Source: Alkalibacterium sp. MB6 (GTDB taxonomy: Bacteria > Bacillota > Bacilli > Lactobacillales > Carnobacteriaceae_A). Taken from it: a stretch of 64,000 bases of DNA. Every line of letters begins with the position of its first letter. The first letter of the stretch is position 1. Below are positions 11,276-18,433 of this stretch, in pieces. Where the stretch lies: NCBI RefSeq assembly GCF_009935905.1, contig NZ_PREX01000001.1, positions 62,001-126,000 on the forward strand, given 5' to 3'. Below the pieces are notes generated by a model that was not told the DNA's origin, ran no database searches, and was given only the letters and a program-made list of their open reading frames with translations. The position numbers and the translations under genes were made by a program.

Positions 11276-11348
11276 GGGGGTATAGCTCAGTTGGGAGAGC
11301 GCTTCGCTGGCAGTGAAGAGGTCATCGGTTCGAGCCCGATTATCTCCA
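11276..11348 (+). tRNA. tRNA-Ala (anticodon GGC)
   Basis: A 73-base cloverleaf with acceptor arms GGGGGTA/TATCTCC that include the G3-U70 wobble pair, the identity element of alanine tRNA. The anticodon loop is CTGGCAG (anticodon GGC) and the T loop is TTCGAGC. CCA is not encoded. Its 3' 42 bases are repeated at 29277-29318: the gene is the attachment site of the 18-kb element, which supplies the 3' end of the copy used here. Confidence 0.95.
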
Positions 11349-11349
11349 T
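11307..11349 (+). repeat. attL: 43-bp direct repeat (tRNA-Ala 3' end)
   Basis: Identical over 43 bases to 29277-29319; begins CTGGCAGTGAAG and ends TTATCTCCAT. The sequences diverge immediately outside on both sides. Confidence 0.93.
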
Positions 11350-11364
11350 ACATAGTTAACATTG

Positions 11365-11396
11365 AAGGGACGCCGTTTGTGGGCGTTCCTTTTTTG
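11365..11396 (+). terminator. Terminator after tRNA-Ala, supplied by the element
   Basis: GGGACGCC and GGCGTTCC pair (one G-T) around GTTTGTG and are followed by a T run. The chromosomal side at attR has an analogous stem, GGGACGCC...GGCGTCCC, so the incoming element appears to replace the tRNA terminator with its own. Confidence 0.85.
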
Positions 11397-11471
11397 TTTG
11401 ACTACTTCTTTTTCCAGTTAAAAGCACCATAAAATTGGTAGGTTCGAGTAGAGGTTGGAGTATTAGTCTAG

Positions 11472-11518
11472 AAATGGGAATTGAGATGCTGATTTTTGCA
11501 TCTCGTTTCCCATTTTTT
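11472..11518 (+). terminator. Hairpin terminator near the integrase 3' end
   Basis: AAATGGGAA.TTGAGATGC pairs with GCATCTC.TTTCCCATTT across a short loop; TTTTTT runs from the end of the stem on the plus strand. It lies between the tRNA and the integrase stop and may insulate the element from chromosomal transcription. Confidence 0.75.
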
Positions 11519-11544
11519 GTAGACATTGATTGATTCCTGGATGG

Positions 11545-12699
11545 TTACATACTCAGCATAAAGCTATTAAATATATCTGCAGTCTTATCTCGCTCAGCCT
11601 TAGTTACATGAGCGTATATATCCATAGTCGTTTTGATATTACTGTGACCTAAACGCTCTTTTACACTGTTCATTTCAACACCAGCTTCAAACAATAAGGA
11701 GCAGTGGGTATGACGAAACCCGTGTACAGTGATGTGTGGTAATTTGTGATTAGATGTCACTCTTTTGATAATTCTTCTTAAATAGGCATCTGTCATAAAA
11801 TGATTATTCTCTGAAGTGAAAATTAATTGATCTGGTGAATTTACATTATGACCTCGTCCTATCAAAAACTCACGTTGATAATTTTTCCACTGCAGTAATA
11901 TTTGAATAGTGTTTTTGTCTACTCCTATTTGACGAGTACTATTTTTAGTTTTAGGAGTAGAAAATTGAAATTGCTTAATCTGTTGATTGTAGATGAGAGT
12001 TCGTTCTACTGACAGTGTCATCTTATCAAAATTAATATCCCTCCACTGTAAACCAAATAATTCCCCGCGCCTTATACCCGTAAATGCCAGTAGATGAAAC
12101 ATTGTATATGCTTTTAATGATTCATCTTCTTTTACAGCTTTCAAAAATGTGAGTAACTCATTTTTTTCAAAAAATGGTGCATCGTAATTTTGTTTATGAG
12201 TATTCTTTGGACGGATCACTTTAGACATCGGGTTATCAGTGACATAACCTTGATTAATTGCGAATTTAAATATGCGATTGACTATACTCACCAATAGAGC
12301 AGCTTCTGAATATGTGCTATACCATAAGTTCGTAGCTTCCTGACATATTCTAATATCGATTTGATCAATATAGATGTCTTTGAATATAGGGAAAATGTGA
12401 TTACGCAGAAAACTTTTTGTCGTTGTAAAAGTTGTTACCTTTACCTGCTTCTCATAATGGATGATCCAGTAATTAGCTACTTCACTAAATCTATATTTGT
12501 CTTTATTGGCTTTGGTGATTTTACTATTCTTTTCATACTCTTTAATTAGTTCTAATAACGCATTTCTAGCATCGGCTTTTGTAGCAAATCCTCGTCTTTC
12601 AATCTCATCAGCTTTGCCAGTGGATGCATCCACTCCAAAGTAATGGTAAAAACGCCATTTTGTTATTCCGCTCTTTGTCTCATACTTCTCAAATTTCAT
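11545..12699 (-). CDS. Site-specific tyrosine recombinase (phage-type integrase)
   Basis: Integrase of the lambda/Tn916 class, 384 aa. It has an N-terminal arm-binding domain (MKFEKYETKSGITKWRFYHYFG, about 1-60), a SAM-like core-binding domain (about 70-160) and a catalytic domain with FTGIRRGELFGLQW (first Arg), HGFRHTHCSLLF (H-x-x-R) and the nucleophile Tyr in TTMDIYAHVTKAE. It lies 196 bases from attL and points towards it, as expected for an element using this tRNA gene. An AGCCCGACAGCT motif is placed just upstream of its start. It appears complete and functional. Confidence 0.96.
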   Translation of the reverse strand: MKFEKYETKSGITKWRFYHYFGVDASTGKADEIERRGFATKADARNALLELIKEYEKNSKITKANKDKYRFSEVANYWIIHYEKQVKVTTFTTTKSFLRNHIFPIFKDIYIDQIDIRICQEATNLWYSTYSEAALLVSIVNRIFKFAINQGYVTDNPMSKVIRPKNTHKQNYDAPFFEKNELLTFLKAVKEDESLKAYTMFHLLAFTGIRRGELFGLQWRDINFDKMTLSVERTLIYNQQIKQFQFSTPKTKNSTRQIGVDKNTIQILLQWKNYQREFLIGRGHNVNSPDQLIFTSENNHFMTDAYLRRIIKRVTSNHKLPHITVHGFRHTHCSLLFEAGVEMNSVKERLGHSNIKTTMDIYAHVTKAERDKTADIFNSFMLSM

Positions 12700-12716
12700 T
12701 TGTTATTTCCTCCTAT

Positions 12717-12728
12717 AGCCCGACAGCT
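12717..12728 (+). repeat. 12-bp motif AGCCCGACAGCT, copy 1
   Basis: Exact 12-mer also at 14160-14171 and inverted at 29126-29137, all inside the element. It sits just upstream of the integrase start. Candidate binding site of an element protein (excisionase or integrase arm site). Confidence 0.6.
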
Positions 12729-12749
12729 TAATAGGATTAACATAATTGT

Positions 12750-13328
12750 TTAAACGTATTCGATATCATCTTCAAAAAATACTTTCATAGACACTGCTTT
12801 ACCAATAATATTTACATAATAAGGATCGTATGCAATTTTCCGCTCACTCATATCATTAGGCAAAAAGCCTATGCCATCGTCATTATCTTCAATGGCCATT
12901 CTAAAACACTTTTTGCCATCAAATTCAATATAGTAAAAGCTACTTATTTGAATCTTCTCACCTGGCTCCATTTGTCTAATTTTGACAAACGCTCCGTACG
13001 GTATTTCTGGACTCATTTCATCATCAGAAATAAAAATATTTAATTCTGGATCTCCAGTTGCATCATTTTGCTCGTTATAATTCTTATTAGCAAAGTCTTT
13101 TATATCGACATCGAAAATGAAGTTTGGATCATCTGTCATCCCCATTAAGTATGCTGCTGAAGTATCTAATGCTCTGGCTATCTTGATGATTAAATCAGGG
13201 TCCCATTTAGCGACACTATTATTTTCGTAACGTGATATAGTCGATGCTGATTTATCCACCTTGTCGCCTAACTCACTGAGAGACAAGGCTCTATCTATAC
13301 GTAAATCTCTTAACCGATTACCATTCAT
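12750..13328 (-). CDS. CI-like repressor: XRE HTH plus degenerate S24 (LexA-like) domain
   Basis: 192 aa. Residues 5-65 form an XRE helix-turn-helix (LSELGDKVDKSASTISRYE). The C-terminal half resembles the LexA/CI S24 fold, with DDEMSPEIPYGAFVKI where active members have a D-S-M-SP motif. The catalytic serine position is glutamate, and the expected lysine segment reads KKCFRMA, so self-cleavage looks impossible. GGAGG precedes the ATG. It faces the Cro-like gene across two operators; its own -35 overlaps one of them, suggesting autoregulation. It probably keeps the element quiescent. Confidence 0.88.
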   Translation of the reverse strand: MNGNRLRDLRIDRALSLSELGDKVDKSASTISRYENNSVAKWDPDLIIKIARALDTSAAYLMGMTDDPNFIFDVDIKDFANKNYNEQNDATGDPELNIFISDDEMSPEIPYGAFVKIRQMEPGEKIQISSFYYIEFDGKKCFRMAIEDNDDGIGFLPNDMSERKIAYDPYYVNIIGKAVSMKVFFEDDIEYV

Positions 13329-13396
13329 TTACTTTTAGCCTCCAGATTCTTCTGAAATCTTAATAAACCAATAGAAATTATCTATTAATTAATTGT

Positions 13397-13425
13397 ATTA
13401 TAATTTACTGTTGCATCTTTTGCAA
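13397..13425 (-). promoter_or_regulatory. Repressor-gene promoter
   Basis: TTGCAA, 17-bp spacer, TATAAT on the minus strand. The -35 box lies inside operator 13410-13426. Confidence 0.7.
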
Positions 13426-13426
13426 C
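13410..13426. promoter_or_regulatory. Operator 1, GTTGCA-N5-TGCAAC
   Basis: A 17-bp inverted repeat sharing the TTGCA-N5-TGCAA core with 13441-13459. The two centres are 32 bp apart, about three helical turns, with a TGCA half-site at 13432-13435 between them. Confidence 0.75.
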
Positions 13427-13440
13427 ATAAATGCACAATC

Positions 13441-13459
13441 TTTTGCACATTATGCAAAA
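13441..13459. promoter_or_regulatory. Operator 2, TTTTGCA-N5-TGCAAAA
   Basis: A perfect 19-bp inverted repeat immediately upstream of a TTTACA -35-like box (13465-13470) for the rightward Cro-like operon. Confidence 0.75.
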
Positions 13460-13563
13460 CTGTGTTTACATTCACATAGGAGTATTGTATCTTAATCTAA
13501 GAATCATAAATAAGGCCTATTTATTTTCTAAAAATATATTTTTTGATAGCGAGGATTATAAAA

Positions 13564-13806
13564 TTGTACATTATTGATTATGAATTATTGTTGAAACGTT
13601 TCCGCCAAAGTGAATACAATTATAATAGACTAGCACAGAATGTAAATGTCTCGAGAAACACTATAAGAAATATCATGTCTGGACGAACGACTCCTAGCCA
13701 CTACTGTTCAGCGAGTATTGCTGAAGCATTAGAGCTAACCCACGAAGATATTATTGCTATATTTTTTCCAAATATAAATAATAAAGGGGTATTTGAAAAT
13801 GACTAA
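13564..13806 (+). CDS. Cro-like XRE-family regulator
   Basis: Small DNA-binding protein, 80 aa from a TTG start at 13564, chosen because GAGG lies 9 bases upstream; the frame is open a few codons further. The helix-turn-helix spans about residues 15-60 (YNRLAQNVNVSRNTIRNIMSG). It is the first rightward gene opposite the repressor, the Cro position in temperate phages. It overlaps the next gene by 8 bases (ATG inside GAAAATGACTAA). Confidence 0.82.
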   Translation: MYIIDYELLLKRFRQSEYNYNRLAQNVNVSRNTIRNIMSGRTTPSHYCSASIAEALELTHEDIIAIFFPNINNKGVFEND

Positions 13807-14098
13807 TATACATACCAACTTGAACAGTGTAATGGATCTAATCATAGATACAAAGATAGAACAATACGAGCAAACAATTAATGAAAAGCTAAGTCAACTT
13901 GAACGAAAACTATTAACTGCCCACACGAATCCCAATAATGAGATTCTTCAGCAAAAAGAAGTATTTGAGTTATTAGGTATTGGTCGCAGGCGTTTAAAAA
14001 ATTGGGTTGATCGTGGCTTGAAAGAAATACGAATTGACAACCGCGTGTACTACAGATATTCCGAATTAATGAACTTCATAGAAAATAGTAAACCTTAG
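13799..14098 (+). CDS. Excisionase/MerR-like HTH protein
   Basis: 99 aa from the ATG at 13799, which has GGGG 9 bases upstream and overlaps the preceding stop. The N-terminal half is a helical, coiled-coil-like segment (IEQYEQTINEKLSQLERKLL). The C-terminal half is a winged-helix domain of the HTH_17/MerR type (QQKEVFELLGIGRRRLKNW..GLKEI..DNRVYYRYSEL). Such proteins act as excisionases or small regulators. Its position after the Cro-like gene and the nearby 12-mer support an excision or regulatory role, but I cannot decide between these. Confidence 0.75.
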   Translation: MTNIHTNLNSVMDLIIDTKIEQYEQTINEKLSQLERKLLTAHTNPNNEILQQKEVFELLGIGRRRLKNWVDRGLKEIRIDNRVYYRYSELMNFIENSKP

Positions 14099-14127
14099 GA
14101 TTAATATTAGAAAATATTGTAAGCGAT

Positions 14128-14195
14128 GCCTTTTAATCTTCTTATATACCTATATAGATAGCCCGACAGCTAGGAGATTAAAAGGCTTGTTTTTG
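14128..14195 (+). terminator. Hairpin terminator with a 35-base loop carrying the 12-mer
   Basis: GCCTTTTAATCT (14128-14139) and AGATTAAAAGGC (14175-14186) are perfectly complementary; TTGTTTTT follows. The loop contains AGCCCGACAGCT, so a protein bound to the 12-mer could modulate the hairpin. It separates the switch operon from the replication gene. Confidence 0.75.
14160..14171 (+). repeat. 12-bp motif AGCCCGACAGCT, copy 2
   Basis: Exact match to 12717-12728, lying in the loop of the terminator hairpin at 14128-14195. Confidence 0.6.
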
Positions 14196-14231
14196 CATGG
14201 GAAAAATTCGATTGAACTATAGGAGGATATT

Positions 14232-15185
14232 ATGGTTAAACGTATAGTAGATACAACTTTTTGGACGGATATGAGCGTAATTGATAATTATTCTGTGGAA
14301 GATAAGTACTTTAGCCTTTATTTAATGACTAATGGCAAAACTACCCAAGTAGGTATCTATTCCCTACCCAAAAAGGTAATAAGTTTTGAGACAGGTTTTA
14401 CTAGTGATGTCATTCAAGTATTAATTGATCGATTTAGTAAAAATTATGGAAAGATTATATACAGCGAAGATACGCAAGAGGTTACTGTATTGCAAAGCTT
14501 ACAGTACACAATATTAAAGGGTGGTAAGCCTGTCAGTGATTTATTAGAGCGGGAACTAGCTCATATTAAGGACAGCTCGCTTATTGCATCCACTTACGAG
14601 GAAATGAAGTCCTTTTGGGAATTATCAAAGAGAAGCTTTGATAAAACAATAAAACAACTTTTTGAAAATGAATTGATAAACCGTGGATTAATGAAACCTC
14701 AAAATGACAATGAAAGTATAAATGATATTGAAAAGGAAAAAGAAAATGAAATAAAAAATGAAAAAGAAAATGATATTTATATTTATAGTAACAATGTAAA
14801 TCACAATGACAATGACAATGAAGAATCAGGGGCTACGAATCGTATACAGGATGTTGATTCAAACGAAATAGCTCTACAAGAACGATATATCGACTTTATC
14901 AGAGAATGTCAGCCAACATTTAGCGAGACCGTCACTCCAGATAATATTTTATCAATTTATTATAGTCAGTTAATCGGAGAGATTAATCCAATTATTGAAA
15001 ATCAATTGAATCAATGGAAAAAGAATATGCCCACGTCTCTGGTACTAGAAGCTCTCCAGAGGTCATTAAAAGCAAATAACCCCTTACTCTACGCAGCATC
15101 TATTCTAAGTAACTGGAGAAAAGAAAAAGTTAGCAGTCTAAAGGATGTCGTAACCTTGGATAGACATTATCAATGGAATGATTAA
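14232..15185 (+). CDS. DnaD-domain replication protein
   Basis: 317 aa. The N-terminal half resembles winged-helix replication-initiation domains of phages and integrative elements (about 1-150). A low-complexity Asn/Glu/Lys-rich linker follows (about 155-200). The C-terminal segment 215-310 is DnaD/DnaB_2-like, with YYSQLIGEINPIIENQL, QWKKNMP and AASILSNWRKEK. Proteins of this type load the host helicase during phage or element replication. AGGAGG precedes the ATG. No separate helicase loader or primase gene is present, so replication presumably relies on host proteins. Confidence 0.8.
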   Translation: MVKRIVDTTFWTDMSVIDNYSVEDKYFSLYLMTNGKTTQVGIYSLPKKVISFETGFTSDVIQVLIDRFSKNYGKIIYSEDTQEVTVLQSLQYTILKGGKPVSDLLERELAHIKDSSLIASTYEEMKSFWELSKRSFDKTIKQLFENELINRGLMKPQNDNESINDIEKEKENEIKNEKENDIYIYSNNVNHNDNDNEESGATNRIQDVDSNEIALQERYIDFIRECQPTFSETVTPDNILSIYYSQLIGEINPIIENQLNQWKKNMPTSLVLEALQRSLKANNPLLYAASILSNWRKEKVSSLKDVVTLDRHYQWND

Positions 15186-15327
15186 TTAAAGCTTTTTATA
15201 TTAGTTGTATCAGTGGACTAATCAGAACGATGGATGTACTTAAGACTCAAATAATGCTCAACCGATTGGCCTTTACCTATTTCAACAGGACTATATAATT
15301 AACTTATATATTGAAAGAGGTGGGAGA

Positions 15328-15888
15328 ATGGATCAGGCTTCTGTTAACGCAAGTAAATTAATAAAAAAATTTACACCACTTATTCATAAAACTATGCATC
15401 GATTAAATATATCAGAAACTCATATGCTATATGATGACTTTTATCAGGAGTTCCAAATCAAGTTGATTCAGCTCTATCGCTCTTTTGACGGAGACCCCTT
15501 AAACATTGAAGCTGATAGATACAGGTTTACAGCCTATGCACAGAAAGGACTATACTGGCGTGGAATTGATATTCTGAAGCCTAAATCTTACAACTTTAGC
15601 AACCCAATCGATGATAGCAAGTTAGCTATAATAATAGATAGTAAAGCTGAAAATACTAACGTAATAGAACAAAACCATATTATTAAGGAGTTCATTAGTC
15701 AAGCTAAGTCAAGGCTTACAGATCAAGAATACATGATTTTTCTGTATCTCACAGAAAGTAATTATAATAATCAAGAATTAGCAGATTTACTTAATGTTCA
15801 TCGAGTTACTATCGCTAAGAGAAAAAAATCAATTCAAAAAAAACTATCAGATTTAAAATATACCTTAATGAAACAAGATGACGTGTAA
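15328..15888 (+). CDS. Sigma-70-like small factor
   Basis: 186 aa. The N-terminal part (about 12-90) resembles sigma region 2 (FTPLIHKTMHRLNI, DDFYQEFQIKLIQLYRSF, YRFTAYAQKGLYWRGIDIL). The C-terminal part (about 125-180) is a region-4 helix-turn-helix (LTDQEYMIFLYL..NNQELADLLNVHRVTIAKRKKSI). A GAAAGAGGTGGG ribosome site precedes the ATG. Phages and elements use such factors to switch on late genes. DUF1659, DUF2922, holin and endolysin genes follow, so these are plausible targets; that link is inference. Confidence 0.8.
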   Translation: MDQASVNASKLIKKFTPLIHKTMHRLNISETHMLYDDFYQEFQIKLIQLYRSFDGDPLNIEADRYRFTAYAQKGLYWRGIDILKPKSYNFSNPIDDSKLAIIIDSKAENTNVIEQNHIIKEFISQAKSRLTDQEYMIFLYLTESNYNNQELADLLNVHRVTIAKRKKSIQKKLSDLKYTLMKQDDV

Positions 15889-15948
15889 GAGTTATCAATC
15901 GTTTTTAGGTGTGTAATAGCTATTACTTAAAATTAAGGAGGAATACAA

Positions 15949-16146
15949 ATGAAAGAATTTGAAGGCGCAAGAGTTCAATTTACCTCTGTTGATCCAATGA
16001 CAGAAGAGACTTATCGATTTTCTTTAGGAGATCTAAAAGAAGATGCTGATGCAGCAGTTATTCTATCTGTAGGCGACGCCCTTAAGGAAATTATCGATGG
16101 GGATTTAGAATCAACAAAATTGACACAAACATATAACATTGGTTAA
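15949..16146 (+). CDS. DUF1659 family protein
   Basis: 65-aa acidic protein; the fold of this widespread Firmicutes family is predicted small and beta-rich, with unknown function. The sequence begins MKEFEGARVQFTSVDPMTEE and includes LGDLKEDADAAVILSVGDAL. AAGGAGG lies 7 bases before the ATG. It pairs with the DUF2922 gene 14 bases downstream, an arrangement common in Gram-positive genomes. Confidence 0.8.
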   Translation: MKEFEGARVQFTSVDPMTEETYRFSLGDLKEDADAAVILSVGDALKEIIDGDLESTKLTQTYNIG

Positions 16147-16160
16147 GGGGGATAACTTAA

Positions 16161-16397
16161 ATGAATGATACAACAAATCTAGAATTAACTTTTGAAAATT
16201 CATCTGGTAAAAGCAAAAAACTATCTATTCGTCGTCCAGTACTTGGTCTTACACAAGTTGAGATTTTGCCTGTCATGGAGACTATCGTAAATAGTGATAT
16301 CTTTGATGAGGATGGTATTGATCCTTACGTAAAGGCTAAAAATGCCCGTTACGTACGTACTGAGATTGAAGTTCTTTTTGAAAACGAAGAAGCATAA
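16161..16397 (+). CDS. DUF2922 family protein
   Basis: 78 aa. Contains the family-like pattern LELTFENSSGKSKKLSIRRP, a central helix LTQVEILPVMETIV and a final strand YVRTEIEVLFENEEA. Function unknown. Always found near DUF1659 in my memory of Gram-positive genomes. The operon ends with the terminator at 16431-16461. Confidence 0.8.
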   Translation: MNDTTNLELTFENSSGKSKKLSIRRPVLGLTQVEILPVMETIVNSDIFDEDGIDPYVKAKNARYVRTEIEVLFENEEA

Positions 16398-16430
16398 TAA
16401 TTTATTAAGTTAGACTCTTGAGTGAGTCGG

Positions 16431-16461
16431 GCCCTCGCTTATTAGCGGGGGCTTTTCTTTT
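16431..16461 (+). terminator. Terminator after the DUF1659/DUF2922 pair
   Basis: GCCCTCGC-TTATTA-GCGGGGGC stem followed by TTTTCTTTTT. Confidence 0.85.
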
Positions 16462-16490
16462 TATATTTTTTAAGAAAGGAGTTGTCCTTC

Positions 16491-16718
16491 ATGCCTATTA
16501 TTGAATTAGGAGCATTAGCTAGTGGTTTACTGGCTGTAATTACTTTGACTAGCAAGATAATCAAATTAATTACAACAATACAGTCACTGGTTAACCGCCT
16601 AGATCAATTACAAAAAGATATGGCCACTACCAAAGAAGTCTGGGCAGAAACCACCCAAAACTATATTGGTATTGATCAACGTCTTAGAGTAGTTGAATTT
16701 GAACTAGCAGAGGCCTGA
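16491..16718 (+). CDS. Small membrane/coiled-coil protein of the lysis module
   Basis: 75 aa from the ATG at 16491 (AAAGGAG 9 bases upstream). One N-terminal membrane helix (LGALASGLLAVITLTSKIIKLI) is followed by a coiled-coil segment (IQSLVNRLDQLQKDMATTKE). No family recognised. It lies just before a holin and an endolysin, so it may be a second holin-like or antiholin protein or a membrane accessory factor. Confidence 0.65.
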   Translation: MPIIELGALASGLLAVITLTSKIIKLITTIQSLVNRLDQLQKDMATTKEVWAETTQNYIGIDQRLRVVEFELAEA

Positions 16719-16739
16719 GAAAGGAATGAATTAATTAAA

Positions 16740-16985
16740 ATGAAGAATCATTTCTATGATATTGGTAAATGGGTTGTGTTAATCTTTATCCCCTCTTTTG
16801 CGGTGTTAATTAGCGGCCTAGGAGACTTATACGGTTGGGAAGGAACAGCTACTATGGTTACTTCTATTAACCTTATAAACGTCTTTTTAGGCTCACTTTT
16901 ACAATTATCATCTTTCAAATATAACTTGAAATATAAAACAACTGGAGGTACTAATAATGCAACAAAATATATTAAATCACGCTAG
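16740..16985 (+). CDS. Holin, Dp-1 family type
   Basis: 81 aa with two membrane helices (about 9-27 and 38-57), a short loop DLYGWEG and a polar C-terminus SSFKYNLKYKTTGG. The layout matches the pneumophage Dp-1 holin family, which forms membrane lesions and releases endolysin. Its end overlaps the endolysin start by 29 bases, and the endolysin GGAGG site lies within it. Confidence 0.8.
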   Translation: MKNHFYDIGKWVVLIFIPSFAVLISGLGDLYGWEGTATMVTSINLINVFLGSLLQLSSFKYNLKYKTTGGTNNATKYIKSR

Positions 16986-17718
16986 GTCCTATATCGGGGC
17001 TAAAGAAGGTGATTACAAGCATAAAGAGATAATAGACAAGTATAATGCTATACGACCTTTGCCGGTTGGCTATAAGGCGAAATTGACAGATGAATGGTGT
17101 GCAATATTTTTAACTGTTATAGGAGACTTATCTGGTGCATCCACTTATTTTGGTCGTGAATGCGGTGTGCAGCGTTTTATCAGAATTTTTAAAGATAAAG
17201 CCATATGGTTGGGGTTAGTAAAGCCTAAGCCTGGTGACATAATAGTCTTTGACTGGCAGAAGGATGGCTGGGGAGATCATATTGGAATAGTTGAACAAGT
17301 AAATGGGAACCAAGTAACTACCATTGAAGGAAACACATCCAAAAGTGTAGCGAGAAGAACTTATGCTTATAACCATTGGCGTATTGCTGGCTATGCGAGA
17401 CCAAACTATCCCTCGAGTGGTGGTACGAAGAAGACAATTAATGACCTCGCTCACGAAGTCATTAATCAAAAGTGGGGTAATGGAAATGATCGAACCTTTA
17501 AACTATCAGAAGCAGGCTACAATGCTGAACTAGTTCAAAGAGAAGTTAATCGAATACTCAATACAAGGCAACAAGGCACTAAATCAAATGAAGCTATTGC
17601 GAAGGAGGTAATCAATACTTCCAAATGGGGAAATGGCCAAGTTCGTAAACAACGTCTTGCGGATGCAGGATATGACTATCAAATTATTCAAAATTTAGTG
17701 AATAAGTTAATCAATTAA
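16957..17718 (+). CDS. Endolysin: CHAP-like amidase/peptidase plus two CW_7 repeats
   Basis: 253 aa, no signal peptide. Residues 1-155 form a CHAP/NlpC-P60-like domain with the cysteine in TDEWCAIF and the histidine in WGDHIGIVEQV. Two Cpl-7-type cell-wall-binding repeats follow (about 165-200 and 213-250), each with A..VI...KWGNG..R...L..AGY. Such modules bind muropeptide in Gram-positive walls. Preceded by a holin, it forms a complete two-component lysis cassette. There are no virion genes in the element, so its natural use is unclear. The structured repeat copy 1 begins 3 bases after its stop. Confidence 0.9.
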   Translation: MQQNILNHARSYIGAKEGDYKHKEIIDKYNAIRPLPVGYKAKLTDEWCAIFLTVIGDLSGASTYFGRECGVQRFIRIFKDKAIWLGLVKPKPGDIIVFDWQKDGWGDHIGIVEQVNGNQVTTIEGNTSKSVARRTYAYNHWRIAGYARPNYPSSGGTKKTINDLAHEVINQKWGNGNDRTFKLSEAGYNAELVQREVNRILNTRQQGTKSNEAIAKEVINTSKWGNGQVRKQRLADAGYDYQIIQNLVNKLIN

Positions 17719-17720
17719 TT

Positions 17721-17840
17721 TAACCCCACCCCCTTCATTGGAATTGGAAGTGGTTCAACTGCGTCGAGCGTAATCCGCAAAGCGGATGCAGCCGGCAACG
17801 CAGGTGAAACAATGTAGATGGAAATGAAGGGGGTGGGTTA
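17721..17840 (+). repeat. Structured hairpin repeat, copy 1
   Basis: Outer arms AACCCCACCCCCTTCATT and AATGAAGGGGGTGGGTT pair with one bulged C. The core GGAAGTGGTTCAACTGCGTC... matches copies 2 and 3, while the arms do not. Inside are a GTTCA/TGAAAC plus TGCGT/ACGCA stem and the apical hairpin ATCCGC-AAA-GCGGAT. It lies between the convergent endolysin and LexA-box genes and could also act as a barrier to transcription. Confidence 0.8.
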
Positions 17841-17848
17841 CTTAATAC

Positions 17849-18067
17849 TTAAATTTGAGATTTATATCGCATTTTACTTATATTATAAAATTTGTTATTA
17901 ATATACTTTGCTTCATACAAGTCTTTGCTTTTTCTTTCAATTAACATTATAAAGTCCGTTTCTTCTTCATAAGAAAATGGATCAATAGAAAAAGTTAAAT
18001 ACTGACCGTCTACTTTCCCGCTTGTATACCATGGATTTAAAATATAATTTCTATTTTTATCAATCAT
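17849..18067 (-). CDS. Small SOS-controlled protein of unknown function
   Basis: 72 aa, basic C-terminus, no membrane helix; begins MIDKNRNYILNPWYTSGKVD. No family recognised. GAGGAGGG lies 7 bases before the ATG. Its promoter is near-consensus (TTGACT, 17 bp, TATAAT) and contains a LexA box, so it should be expressed strongly only after DNA damage. Within an element whose repressor seems unable to self-cleave, an antirepressor or another induction-linked role is a reasonable guess, not shown. Confidence 0.72.
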   Translation of the reverse strand: MIDKNRNYILNPWYTSGKVDGQYLTFSIDPFSYEEETDFIMLIERKSKDLYEAKYINNKFYNISKMRYKSQI

Positions 18068-18087
18068 AATAATCCCTCCTCATACTA

Positions 18088-18118
18088 ATTATAAGAACGT
18101 GCGTTCGTTTAGTCAATT
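18088..18118 (-). promoter_or_regulatory. LexA-box promoter of the 72-aa gene
   Basis: TTGACT-17-TATAAT on the minus strand. The spacer contains CGAACGCACGTTC (core 18096-18107), matching the Gram-positive LexA/DinR core GAAC-N4-GTTC. Confidence 0.82.
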
Positions 18119-18191
18119 CCGTATGTCATTATGAATCGACTATGTTTCTAAACTAATTAAAGCTATGGAATTTTCAGAATTGATTATATAG

Positions 18192-18352
18192 CCTGAATAA
18201 TTCATAGTTTTTCTAAAAATGTTAGTTAATGCTGATTTTATAGTCTTTATATTCTTTTGCTTCATCACCTAATGGGTGATGAAGTAGGTTGCTTTAAATA
18301 CTATTAAATCAATGTTTAAAAACAATATTAGTAAAACTATGAATTATTCAGG
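18192..18352. repeat. MITE-like 161-bp element with 20-bp terminal inverted repeats
   Basis: CCTGAATAATTCATAGTTTT at 18192-18211 is the exact inverse of 18333-18352. The middle holds a perfect hairpin CTTCATCACC-TAAT-GGGTGATGAAG near 18263-18287. No coding frame. A similar end, AAAAGTATGAATTATTCAGG, occurs once more at 21170-21189. I see no clear target-site duplication. It occupies most of the 366-base gap between the two neighbouring genes. Confidence 0.65.
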
Positions 18353-18433
18353 TCTTAGGCTGATGTAAAAAAGCGCTTCCTGTGAGATAATAAAGTATAC
18401 ATAAAAACGGATAAAAATTATTGGAGGGATCAT

